This document shows positions 1-5,278 of a stretch of DNA of 12,116 nt, piece after piece. Within the stretch, counting starts at the first letter, position 1; each line of letters opens with the position of its first letter. The notes under the pieces were generated by a model, which saw only the letters and a program-made list of their open reading frames with translations, ran no database searches and was not told where the DNA came from. The stretch lies in the NCBI GenBank assembly GCA_023410295.1, contig JAEYPY010000269.1, positions 1 to 12,116 on the forward strand, given 5' to 3'. This stretch comes from Pseudomonadota bacterium. GTDB taxonomy: Bacteria > Pseudomonadota > Alphaproteobacteria > Caulobacterales > Aquidulcibacteraceae. A program made the translations under genes and the position numbers.

Positions 1-1
1 T

Positions 2-1483
2 ACGGCAGCGGCGTTCGCGCTGAGCGCGCCCGCCCTGGCGCAGCAATCGCATCACCGCGGCGCACCCAGCCAGCAGACGGCGCCCGCGCCGCCAACGCCT
101 ACCCCGCAGCAGCCGGACGCACAGCAGCATGACGGCATGCAGCATCACGAGGGCATGCAGCATCCCGAAGGCATGCAGCACGACGAAGGCACGCAACACG
201 ACGAGGGCATGCAACACCCTGAAGGGATGCAGCACCACGAAGGCATGCAACACCACGAGGGGATGCAACATCACGAAGGCATGCCGTCGGAGCGCCATGA
301 AATGGGCGCCCATGACATGTCCTCGATGACGGGTGCGCTCGGCCCCTACCCGATGGGCCGCGACGCGTCGGGCACGGCATGGCAGCCTGACGTTTCATCG
401 CATGGCGGCCTGCACGCGCAGCATGGGCGCTGGTCGCTGATGGGCCACGTGCTGCTGAACGGAGTTTATTCCTGGCAGGATGGGCCGCGCGGCGACGAAA
501 AGGGTTTCGTGTCAGGCATGGTGATGGGCGCGGCGCGGCGCGACTTCGCCAATGGCGACACGCTCAATTTGCGGGCGATGCTGGCGCCCGATCCGTTCAT
601 GGGCGCGAACGGCTATCCGCTGCTGTTTGCGGCGGGCGAGACGGCGAATGGCGTTGATCCCCTGGTAGACCGCCAGCATCCGCACGATCTCCTCATGGAA
701 CTCTCCGCTTCCTACGCGCACCGGCTGGGGCCGGATTCTTCCGTGTTCGTCTATGGCGGTTTGCCGGGCGAGCCGGCGTTTGGACCACCCGCCTTCATGC
801 ACCGGCTCGCAGCGATGGATTCGCCCGAAGCGCCGATCACGCACCATTGGTTCGACTCCACGCACATCACGTTCGGCGTGCTCACCGCGGGCGTTGTGCA
901 TCGGGATTGGAAATTGGAAGCTTCGCGCTTCCGCGGCCGCGAGCCGGATGAGGATCGCTACGATATCGAGACCGGCGATCTCGATTCCACCTCGGTGCGG
1001 CTCTCGTGGAATCCGACTGACAATCTCGCGCTGCAGGCCTCGTGGGCGGACATCATCTCGCCCGAAGCGCTGGAGCCGGATCACGATGAAGAGCGCTGGT
1101 CGGTGAGCGGGATCTATACGCGCCCGATCGGCGCGGAGGGCTGGTGGTCGACGACGCTGGCGTTCTCGAACAAGGAACGCAGCGATGGCGTCTCGCTCGA
1201 TGCCTGGCTGGCGGAAGCGGCGTGGCATCCGAACGACCGCTGGACGGTGTTCGCGCGCGGCGAAGCGATTGAGACCGATGAGCTCGGCGGCGTCCATCAT
1301 GGGCCGGTGGAAGATGTGCAGCGCTTGAGCCTCGGCGCGGTGCGCGACTTCCGCGTCAACGAAAATGCGGTGATCGGCGTCGGCGCGGTGGCGCAGCAGC
1401 ACTTCGCCTCCGGCGCGCTGGAGCCGCTCTATGACGGCGACCCGCAAGGGGCGATGGCGTTCGTGCGGCTCAAGATCGGTTAG
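2..1483 (+). CDS. Outer-membrane beta-barrel-like protein with His/Met-rich metal-binding repeats (5' partial)
   Basis: The reading frame is open from base 2, so the start codon lies outside the window. The first visible residues (AAAFALSAPALAQ) look like the end of a Sec signal peptide with cleavage after ALA. A Gln/Pro-rich linker follows, then eight MQHxEG hexapeptides (137-280), then a Met/His stretch (HEMGAHDMSSM). The remaining ~380 residues alternate short hydrophobic/aromatic strands with acidic turns, as in an outer-membrane barrel, and carry a PLVDRQHPHDL motif that I associate with uncharacterised proteins near copper-resistance genes. The His/Met array suggests binding of Cu, Ag or a similar soft metal in the periplasm; that is inference. 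It does not show the usual CopB/PcoB motifs I know. An internal ATG at 137 is in frame, but starting there would discard the signal peptide. A DoxX-like gene follows 74 bp downstream. The family name is uncertain; export and the repeat array are directly visible. Confidence 0.8.
   Translation, partial: TAAAFALSAPALAQQSHHRGAPSQQTAPAPPTPTPQQPDAQQHDGMQHHEGMQHPEGMQHDEGTQHDEGMQHPEGMQHHEGMQHHEGMQHHEGMPSERHEMGAHDMSSMTGALGPYPMGRDASGTAWQPDVSSHGGLHAQHGRWSLMGHVLLNGVYSWQDGPRGDEKGFVSGMVMGAARRDFANGDTLNLRAMLAPDPFMGANGYPLLFAAGETANGVDPLVDRQHPHDLLMELSASYAHRLGPDSSVFVYGGLPGEPAFGPPAFMHRLAAMDSPEAPITHHWFDSTHITFGVLTAGVVHRDWKLEASRFRGREPDEDRYDIETGDLDSTSVRLSWNPTDNLALQASWADIISPEALEPDHDEERWSVSGIYTRPIGAEGWWSTTLAFSNKERSDGVSLDAWLAEAAWHPNDRWTVFARGEAIETDELGGVHHGPVEDVQRLSLGAVRDFRVNENAVIGVGAVAQQHFASGALEPLYDGDPQGAMAFVRLKIG
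137..280 (+). repeat. Eight in-frame 18-bp repeats encoding MQHxEG
   Basis: Eight consecutive 18-bp units each encode Met-Gln-His-x-Glu-Gly, with x = H, P, D, D, P, H, H, H in order. In unit 4 the Met is Thr (acg). A degenerate half unit (QQHDG) precedes the array at 122-136. The units differ mostly at synonymous third positions (cag/caa, cat/cac, gag/gaa, ggc/ggg). The array is therefore not a fresh slippage product, and the peptide pattern appears to have been kept. The regular Met and His spacing suits coordination of soft metals. Confidence 0.95.
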
Positions 1484-1557
1484 CACTGAAAAGCAACCAG
1501 CATGTAGGATCAGGCCACGCTCCAGCGTCCTTGCTTGGAGACGCGAGGAGCGAGGTC

Positions 1558-1950
1558 ATGAAAGCTGGAGTTTGGGTCTGGATCGGGCGGGTCCTGAGTG
1601 GGCTGTTTGCGCTGTTCATTTTGGGCGCATCGGCGGCGCCGAAGCTTATGGGCATGCCGATCGCGGAAGAGATCATGGCCGGACTCGGCTGGCCGCCGGG
1701 GTATGCCTTTCCGATCGGCGTGCTCGAGCTGACGCTGACGCTGCTTTACCTCTATCGCCCGACGAGCGTGCTCGGCGCGGTGCTGTTCATGGGATTGTTC
1801 GGCGGGGCGATGGCGACGAACCTGCGCGCCGATCAACCGCTCTTCAGCCACGTGCTGTTTTCGATCTATCTCGCGCTCTTCATGTGGGGCGGCTTGTGGC
1901 TGCGCGATGAGAGACTACGCGCGCTGTTTCCGTGGCGGCGGAAGGAGTGA
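1558..1950 (+). CDS. DoxX-like small integral membrane protein
   Basis: This encodes 130 residues with four hydrophobic segments (about 5-25, 48-66, 70-87 and 100-117), the layout of the DoxX / DoxX_2-like family. Family-like features are the first helix leading into SAAPKLMGMP, the GLGWPPGYAFPIGVLEL stretch, and a short basic C-terminus (PWRRKE). Start: the ATG at 1558 has a strong purine-rich Shine-Dalgarno (gaggagcgagg, 1545-1555). The frame is also open from a TTG at 1531, which lacks such a site. DoxX-like proteins are cytoplasmic-membrane proteins often linked to redox or thiol stress; the substrate is unknown here. The gene is co-directional with the upstream metal-binding barrel gene, and the 74-bp gap would permit co-transcription. 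It converges on a broken GIY-YIG gene 18 bp beyond its stop. Confidence 0.75.
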   Translation: MKAGVWVWIGRVLSGLFALFILGASAAPKLMGMPIAEEIMAGLGWPPGYAFPIGVLELTLTLLYLYRPTSVLGAVLFMGLFGGAMATNLRADQPLFSHVLFSIYLALFMWGGLWLRDERLRALFPWRRKE

Positions 1951-1968
1951 GCGACGCCCGCGACGGGC

Positions 1969-2210
1969 TCACCAGAATCGCTTGTTGGCGAAGGCTTTGC
2001 CCGATCCGGATTTGAGATAAGCCTCGAAGTCGCGCGCTTGGGACTCATCTTCAAAGGCGTGTACGCCTTCAGACGCCATGGCCGATATTTGGACGTGTGT
2101 AGTGAATCGCCGGCGTTGTGCGCTCTCAAACGCTCAGCAAGGTTCGTACTGAAGCCGGTGTATCGATGTCGGGGATCAGCTTCGCTTTGAAGCAGGTAGA
2201 CGTAGAACAT
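1969..2210 (-). pseudogene. GIY-YIG nuclease-like protein gene, broken by a single frameshift
   Basis: From the ATG at 2210 the minus strand encodes MFYVYLLQSEADPRHRYTGF and continues through LAERLRAHNAG and SKYRPWRLKAYT. This is the N-terminal two-thirds of the small UPF0213/YhbQ-type GIY-YIG domain: the YVYLL and RYTGF core strands plus the conserved Arg helix. Near 2052-2060 the homologous frame jumps by one base. The neighbouring frame continues FEDESQARDFEAYLKSG, then SGKAFANKRFW, and stops at 1969, exactly how intact members end. The 242-bp span plus one base gives 81 codons, a normal length. A one-base deletion in 'acg-cc-ttt-gaa' explains it. Without correction the original frame runs on into antisense of the DoxX-like gene. 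This is either a real inactivating deletion or an assembly/sequencing error. It looks like ordinary family sequence otherwise. Confidence 0.8.
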
Positions 2211-2232
2211 GAGCTGCAAGTTAGCGCCAACA

Positions 2233-2458
2233 ATGCCGGGATGTGTAGCTCGGGCCAAAAGCCATCCGTAGCTCGCGGCGGGCAATCGCTGCCCTCCTAC
2301 GCCAAGGCTTCGGAGGGCGTCCTACCCTCGCTTCGCGAGTTAGGATGCCGGAATGCGTAGCTCGGGGCGAAGCCATCCGTAGCTCGCGGGAGGCAGTCGC
2401 GGCCCTCCTACGCCAAGGCTTCGGAGGGCATCCTACCCTCACTTCGCGAGCGTAGGAT
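2233..2458. repeat. Two tandem copies of a ~113-bp hairpin-rich intergenic repeat
   Basis: Copy A (2233-2345) and copy B (2346-2458) are near-identical, beginning atgccgggatgtgtagctcg and atgccggaatgcgtagctcg. Each carries an arm pair gccctcc...ggagggc (2291-2297/2312-2318 and 2402-2408/2423-2429) with an inner gcc-aa-ggc, followed by a second hairpin around 'ctcgcttcgcgag'. Copy B's second hairpin is extended by catcctac/gtaggatg arms (2429-2459). No coding signal is convincing; frames that cross it give low-complexity Arg/Pro/Ser-rich peptides. This is the whole non-genic stretch between the GIY-YIG start and the tRNA. It resembles dispersed palindromic (REP/BIME-like) elements, but genome copy number cannot be judged from here. 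Confidence 0.85.
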
Positions 2459-2542
2459 GGTGCGCTCGAGAGGACTCGAACCTCCACGATTTTACTCGCT
2501 GCCACCTCAAGGCAGTGCGTCTACCAATTCCGCCACGAGCGC
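2458..2542 (-). tRNA. tRNA-Leu (anticodon GAG)
   Basis: Read on the minus strand, the gene starts GCGCTCG at 2542 and ends CGAGCGC-A-CCA, giving a perfect 7-bp acceptor stem with an encoded CCA (2460-2458). The D-arm is tggcggaattggtagacgca. The anticodon stem is CTGCC/GGCAG with loop TTGAGGT, so the anticodon is GAG, which decodes CUC and CUU Leu codons. A long class II variable arm (cgagtaaaatcgtg) and a T-arm with TTCGAGT follow. The 85-nt length, long variable arm and anticodon agree on leucine. The gene lies downstream of, and on the same strand as, the lipoprotein gene that ends at 2668, but a hairpin at 2614-2640 separates them. Confidence 0.96.
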
Positions 2543-2613
2543 ACATTCGGGGGCCGCTGGGACCCGTCCGGGTAGAGAGGGCGCGGGGTTAGCAGACCCG
2601 CCGTGAACGAACA

Positions 2614-2640
2614 AGGGCCGGAGATGCCCCCGGCCCTTTT
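2614..2640. terminator. Hairpin terminator 3' of the lipoprotein gene
   Basis: The arms agggccgg (2614-2621) and ccggccct (2630-2637) enclose a 9-nt loop, 28 bp past the stop of the minus-strand lipoprotein gene. The clean T-run (tttt) is on the plus-strand side; on the minus strand the tail is only ttgtt. It may therefore work in both directions, more weakly for the minus-strand gene. The 'aagggccggag' core recurs in the terminator of the neighbouring paralog at 3214, consistent with duplication of the gene together with its terminator. Confidence 0.65.
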
Positions 2641-2667
2641 CGTCAGATAGGAACGCTTCGGCCGCCT

Positions 2668-3171
2668 CTACTGGCTGTACAGCTCGGAGACGTGGAGCTG
2701 GGCAGGCTGGCTGTAGCCGGCCTGGTAGGTGCCGACCCAGATCTCGTAACGGCCGGACTGCGGGCTGTTGAAACTGACCGCCGGGTTGAGGCCGTTCACG
2801 CCGCCGTCGTCATCGCAATACCAGGAGCCGTCCGGGCCATTGATAACGAGCGTGGTGTCGCTACTGGCGGCGACGGAGATGATCAGCGGCAGCATCGATC
2901 CCGCTGAATAGTGGAGACGCACGTCCGGCTGGCGGGTGATGTAGCCGCGGCAGGATGAGCTCAGGGTTTGCGAGTCGATGTCGCCGCCGGCGCGCAGCGA
3001 GACGACTTGCGGGTCCGGCGTGAAACCGGCGTTGAGGCTGAGCGTGCCGTAATTCGGCGCGGCGTTGTAATCGAGGCCGCCGCCATAGCCGCCAGATTGC
3101 TCCGGGATCGAGGCGCACGCAGACAAGGCAAGGACGGCGGCGGCCGAAGCCACCGTTTGAAAGATGTTCAT
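2668..3171 (-). CDS. PPC-like beta-sandwich protein, predicted lipoprotein (paralog 1)
   Basis: This encodes 167 residues. The N-terminus MNIFQTVASAAAVLALSAC is a lipoprotein signal with lipobox LSAC; residues A and S follow the Cys, with no Asp at +2, so outer-membrane sorting is likely. After a Gly-rich linker comes a ~125-residue domain with YGTLSLNAGFTPDP, LSSSCRG, DTTLVINGPDGSWYCDDDGG, and the ending QPAQLHVSELYSQ. Such domains are often annotated 'peptidase S1' or PPC-like, but I see no catalytic triad. Two conserved cysteines (SSSC, WYC) could form a disulfide, and the Asp-rich loop could hold a cation; both are inference. Start: the ATG at 3171 is preferred over an upstream GTG at 3186 because it begins the signal peptide directly. 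It is tandem with the paralog at 3253-3732. The function is unknown. Confidence 0.8.
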   Translation of the reverse strand: MNIFQTVASAAAVLALSACASIPEQSGGYGGGLDYNAAPNYGTLSLNAGFTPDPQVVSLRAGGDIDSQTLSSSCRGYITRQPDVRLHYSAGSMLPLIISVAASSDTTLVINGPDGSWYCDDDGGVNGLNPAVSFNSPQSGRYEIWVGTYQAGYSQPAQLHVSELYSQ

Positions 3172-3186
3172 TCTAAAGGCCCCCAC

Positions 3187-3203
3187 GGCGCGTCTGACGC
3201 GCC
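3187..3203. promoter_or_regulatory. Leader hairpin just upstream of paralog 1 start
   Basis: A perfect 6-bp stem ggcgcg/cgcgcc with loop tctga lies 15 bp upstream of the ATG at 3171, in what would be the 5' leader. It lacks a T-run on either side and so is not a typical terminator. A similar hairpin precedes paralog 2. A role in translation or mRNA stability is possible but is inference. Confidence 0.4.
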
Positions 3204-3204
3204 T

Positions 3205-3238
3205 AAAGAAGAAGGGCCGGAGCTTGGGGCTCCGGCCC
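3205..3238 (-). terminator. Rho-independent terminator of paralog 2
   Basis: A perfect 10-bp stem gggccggagc (3214-3223) / gctccggccc (3229-3238) with a 5-nt loop lies 14 bp beyond the stop of the minus-strand gene that ends at 3253. On the minus strand it is followed by a T-rich tail (ttcttcttt). It sits between the two paralogs, so paralog 1 depends on read-through or on its own promoter in the very short remaining space. Confidence 0.85.
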
Positions 3239-3252
3239 GGTCGTAAAAAGCG

Positions 3253-3732
3253 TTATTGGCTGTAGAGTTCAGAGACGTGGAGCTGAGCCGGCTGCAGCGA
3301 AGCGTTGCCGTAGGTGCCGATCCAGACGTCGTACTGACCCGACATCGGGCTGCCGAAGCGGATGGCCGGGTTGAGGCCGTTGTTGCCGCCGTCATCGTCG
3401 CAATACCACGAACCGTCCGGGGCGTTGATGACGAGCGTGGTGTCGGCGCTCGACGCCACCGAGAAGATCAGCGGGAACGAGCCGGCGCTGTAATTTACCC
3501 GCACGTCAGGCGCGTTGGCGATGAAGCCGCGGCAGGAGGAAGAAAGGTTTTGTGCGTTTTGGCTGCCGCCTGACTGTACGTTCACCACGTACGGGTCAGG
3601 CGTATAACCCGCATTGAGGTTCACCGTCCCGTAAGTCGGGTTGAGGCTGTAGTTCTGCGCGGTGGCGATGCCAGCGCTGGCCACAGCAGCGAGCGCCGCG
3701 GTGGCGGCGAGGATGCGAACGAAAGGCGACAT
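3253..3732 (-). CDS. PPC-like beta-sandwich protein, predicted soluble secreted (paralog 2)
   Basis: This encodes 159 residues. The N-terminus MSPFVRILAATAALAAVAS leads into GIATAQ, an ordinary Sec signal peptide cleaved after ATA, so the product is periplasmic or secreted rather than lipid-anchored. The mature domain matches paralog 1 at about 88 of ~126 positions in my hand alignment. It keeps YGTVNLNAGYTPDP, LSSSCRG, DTTLVIN, PDGSWYCDDDGG, NGLNPA and the identical tail QPAQLHVSELYSQ. The two cysteines and the Asp-rich loop are retained. Start: the ATG at 3732 has a gggga ribosome site 6-7 bp upstream. The frame is open for 35 codons further up, but that stretch has no signal-like start and is probably non-coding. 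No catalytic motif is visible and the function is unknown. Confidence 0.82.
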   Translation of the reverse strand: MSPFVRILAATAALAAVASAGIATAQNYSLNPTYGTVNLNAGYTPDPYVVNVQSGGSQNAQNLSSSCRGFIANAPDVRVNYSAGSFPLIFSVASSADTTLVINAPDGSWYCDDDGGNNGLNPAIRFGSPMSGQYDVWIGTYGNASLQPAQLHVSELYSQ

Positions 3733-3750
3733 GTGTTTTCCCCGATAGAA

Positions 3751-3769
3751 GCGCGCTGGCTCAGCGCGC
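3751..3769. promoter_or_regulatory. Leader hairpin upstream of paralog 2 start
   Basis: A perfect 7-bp inverted repeat gcgcgct/agcgcgc with a 5-nt loop lies 18 bp upstream of the ATG at 3732 and just before its Shine-Dalgarno. There is no T-run. It matches in position, though not in sequence, the hairpin upstream of paralog 1. It could be an operator, an RNA leader element, or chance GC-rich pairing. Confidence 0.4.
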
Positions 3770-3849
3770 ATTACCACACTGGCGTCCCGCGCCTGAGCAG
3801 CACATGAACAGAGCGATAAGATTCCGTCCACCCCCAAATGAGAGGACGG

Positions 3850-4107
3850 TCAGGCCGCGGCGTTAAATTCATGCACATCAGCGGCTTCCGTCACCGTAAT
3901 GCACAGCCGGTCGCCCTGGATGGTGATCTCGCCCCGCGCGATGGGATGGCCGTTAGCCAGGATCCAGAGCTGGTCGGTCTCCTTGGTGTCGAGCGGAATC
4001 ACCGCGCCGCGGCCCATGCGCAGGAGCTGCTGCATCGGCATTTGGCAGCGGCCGAGTACAACCGCGAGTTCGACGTCGACATGGTGGACCTGGGTTCTTT
4101 CCGACAC
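3850..4107 (-). CDS. Minimal FliN-type SpoA-domain (flagellar motor switch) protein
   Basis: This encodes 85 residues from a GTG at 4107. An in-frame TAG stop lies eight codons upstream with no other start between, so GTG is the only sensible choice. Almost the whole protein is one SpoA/FliN domain: VHHVDVELAVVLGRCQMP, then QQLLRMGRGAVIPLD, then the conserved ANGHPIARGEITIQGDRL turn and an ITVTE end. FliN forms the lower C-ring of the flagellar switch with FliM and FliG and contributes to export-substrate docking. At 85 residues it is shorter than E. coli FliN (137) because the N-terminal extension is missing. No other flagellar gene is in the window, so it is an orphan here. A role in the motor or in a FliN-like secretion C-ring is likely but unproven. 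It is divergent from lipB across 62 bp. Confidence 0.8.
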   Translation of the reverse strand: MSERTQVHHVDVELAVVLGRCQMPMQQLLRMGRGAVIPLDTKETDQLWILANGHPIARGEITIQGDRLCITVTEAADVHEFNAAA

Positions 4108-4169
4108 GAGGCGATCCCATCTGATTCTGCGCTAGAAAGTTCAGTCGAACCGGAAAGGGTTGCGGGCGC

Positions 4170-4853
4170 GTGAACGAAGCGGCGGAGACGATTGGCTGGG
4201 CGGTTTCGCCGGGGCTGGTTGAGTATGAACCAGCCGTCGCTGCGATGGAGGCGCGCGCTGCAGCGATCGCGGCGGGCGAAGCGGGCGAACTCGTTTGGCT
4301 CTTGGAACATCCCCCGCTCTACACGGCCGGCGTCAGCGCCAAGGAAAGCGACCTGCTCGATGCGACGCGCTTTCCTGTGTTCAAGACCGGACGCGGCGGC
4401 CAGTTCACCTATCATGGGCCGGGTCAGCGCGTGGCGTACGTGATGCTGGATTTGCGCAAGCGCGGGCGCGACGTGACGCGCTTCGTCGCCGATCTCGAAC
4501 ACTGGATCATCGGCGCACTGGAGAGCTTCAACGTCAAAGGCGAAATCCGCGACGGGCGCGTGGGCGTTTGGGTTGAGCGCAAGGGCCCAGGCTGGAAGCG
4601 CGAAGATAAGATCGCGGCGATCGGCGTGCGCTTGCGCAAATGGGTGAGCTTCCACGGCATTGCTTTCAACGTGGAACCGGAGCTGGAACATTTCTCCGGC
4701 ATCACGCCATGCGGGATCAGCGCGGCGGAGTTTGGCGTCACCAGCCTTGTCGATCTTGGGTTGCCGGTGACGATGAGCGATGCGGATGCGAGCTTGCGCG
4801 CTTCGTTCCATCGTGTATTTGGCGCCACGAAAGACGAATCTCCTCCGGCGTAG
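4170..4853 (+). CDS. lipB: Octanoyl-[acyl carrier protein]:protein N-octanoyltransferase (LipB)
   Basis: LipB moves octanoyl from acyl carrier protein onto the lipoyl-domain lysine of pyruvate and 2-oxoglutarate dehydrogenases and of the glycine cleavage H protein. LipA then inserts sulfur. This 227-residue cytoplasmic protein has the family signature in order: LLEHPPLYTAG (~44-54), GRGGQFTYHGPGQ (74-86), KIAAIGVRLRKWVSFHGIAFNV (~147-168) and ITPCGI (178-183). The catalytic dyad is visible as Lys147 and Cys181. The length is normal for alphaproteobacteria. Start: the GTG at 4170 has ggaaaggg about 10 bp upstream. It is the first gene of a short rightward unit, possibly with the small ORF at 4934, ending at the hairpin at 5118. 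lipA is not in the window. Confidence 0.97.
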   Translation: MNEAAETIGWAVSPGLVEYEPAVAAMEARAAAIAAGEAGELVWLLEHPPLYTAGVSAKESDLLDATRFPVFKTGRGGQFTYHGPGQRVAYVMLDLRKRGRDVTRFVADLEHWIIGALESFNVKGEIRDGRVGVWVERKGPGWKREDKIAAIGVRLRKWVSFHGIAFNVEPELEHFSGITPCGISAAEFGVTSLVDLGLPVTMSDADASLRASFHRVFGATKDESPPA

Positions 4854-4933
4854 GACTTGAGTCGTAATTGCATCTCTTGCCCACGTGCGTGCATCTTCTC
4901 TTTGAACACGAGAGATTGATGGAGCCGCGCACG

Positions 4934-5083
4934 ATGAAAGCGCCCGCAGACAGAACCGCAAAGCGTCTCAGCCTCCAGGAATGGCTGGCGCGTTACGACA
5001 GCCTCGATTTGCTGAAGAGCCTTGAGGCGCGCCCGGCCAAGGCGATGCAGCCGCCAGCCGACCGCATCGCGGTGCGGGCTTAA
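4934..5083 (+). CDS. Small hypothetical protein
   Basis: This encodes 49 residues and is not recognised: a basic, Ala-rich start (MKAPADRTAKR), an amphipathic stretch LSLQEWLARYDSLDLLKSLE that could be one helix, and a short Pro/Arg tail. There is no signal peptide or membrane segment. Start: the ATG at 4934 has ggag 9 bp upstream (4921-4924). An ATG at 4919 (54 residues) and one at 4868 are in frame alternatives with weaker sites. Support for coding comes from the ribosome site, its position between lipB and a strong terminator 34 bp past its stop, and codon use like its neighbours. Too short to be sure. Confidence 0.45.
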   Translation: MKAPADRTAKRLSLQEWLARYDSLDLLKSLEARPAKAMQPPADRIAVRA

Positions 5084-5117
5084 CTGATAATAAAACCCCT
5101 CCGATCTCTGCCTTGAT

Positions 5118-5143
5118 AGCGCGCCCTGGTGGCGCGCTTTTTT
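5118..5143 (+). terminator. Rho-independent terminator after lipB / small ORF
   Basis: A perfect 8-bp stem agcgcgcc (5118-5125) / ggcgcgct (5131-5138) with a 5-nt loop is followed directly by six T residues (5138-5143) on the plus strand. This is a textbook intrinsic terminator closing the lipB-small ORF unit. Confidence 0.92.
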
Positions 5144-5183
5144 ATCGCCCGGAGGGTGCGCCCCGGACGTGCGCCCTGGGCGT

Positions 5184-5210
5184 GGCAACTTTTTCGACGG
5201 GCGGCGCGTC
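5184..5210 (+). promoter_or_regulatory. Possible ECF-sigma-type promoter upstream of the DUF6249 gene
   Basis: GGCAAC at 5184-5189 followed by a T-run, and CGTC at 5207-5210 after a 17-bp spacer, resemble the -35 (GGAAC/GCAAC-like) and -10 (CGTC/CGTT-like) elements read by extracytoplasmic-function sigma factors. They lie about 70 bp upstream of the start at 5279. The match is by eye against loose consensus sequences, so this is tentative. Confidence 0.3.
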
Positions 5211-5278
5211 CAAAGCGGGAGCGGCGTGCATCTGTGTCAGCAATGGGGCGGTACAAGCCCTCTGACATGGAGCGTACG

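Noticed and set aside
137..280. The ATG at 137 as the true start of the barrel gene
   Set aside because: The frame is open upstream to the window edge and encodes the end of a signal peptide (APALAQ), so the start lies before base 1.
512..1486. A 324-codon open frame on the minus strand
   Set aside because: It is antisense to the barrel gene, which has a signal peptide, repeats and strand pattern. The antisense peptide is Arg-rich and featureless.
2118..2360. An 80-codon plus-strand frame containing SLPSYAKASEGVLPSLREL
   Set aside because: It runs antisense over the GIY-YIG gene and into the tandem repeat. The peptide is just the repeat unit translated.
2233..2458. CRISPR-like direct repeats
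   Set aside because: There are only two long units with no separate spacers, and no cas gene is present. A tandem palindromic element explains it better.
2221..2505. A 94-codon minus-strand frame containing VEVRVLSSAPS
   Set aside because: It begins inside the tRNA-Leu gene; 'RVLSSAP' is the translated T-arm and acceptor end. The rest is the 113-bp repeat. It is a spurious ORF.
2458..2542. An integrated element using the tRNA-Leu as attachment site
   Set aside because: I found no second copy of the tRNA 3' end, no integrase and no phage or plasmid genes on either side.
3999..4961. Long minus-strand frame over lipB
   Set aside because: lipB on the plus strand has all catalytic motifs. The minus frame also overlaps the FliN-like gene in a different frame and has no recognisable domain.
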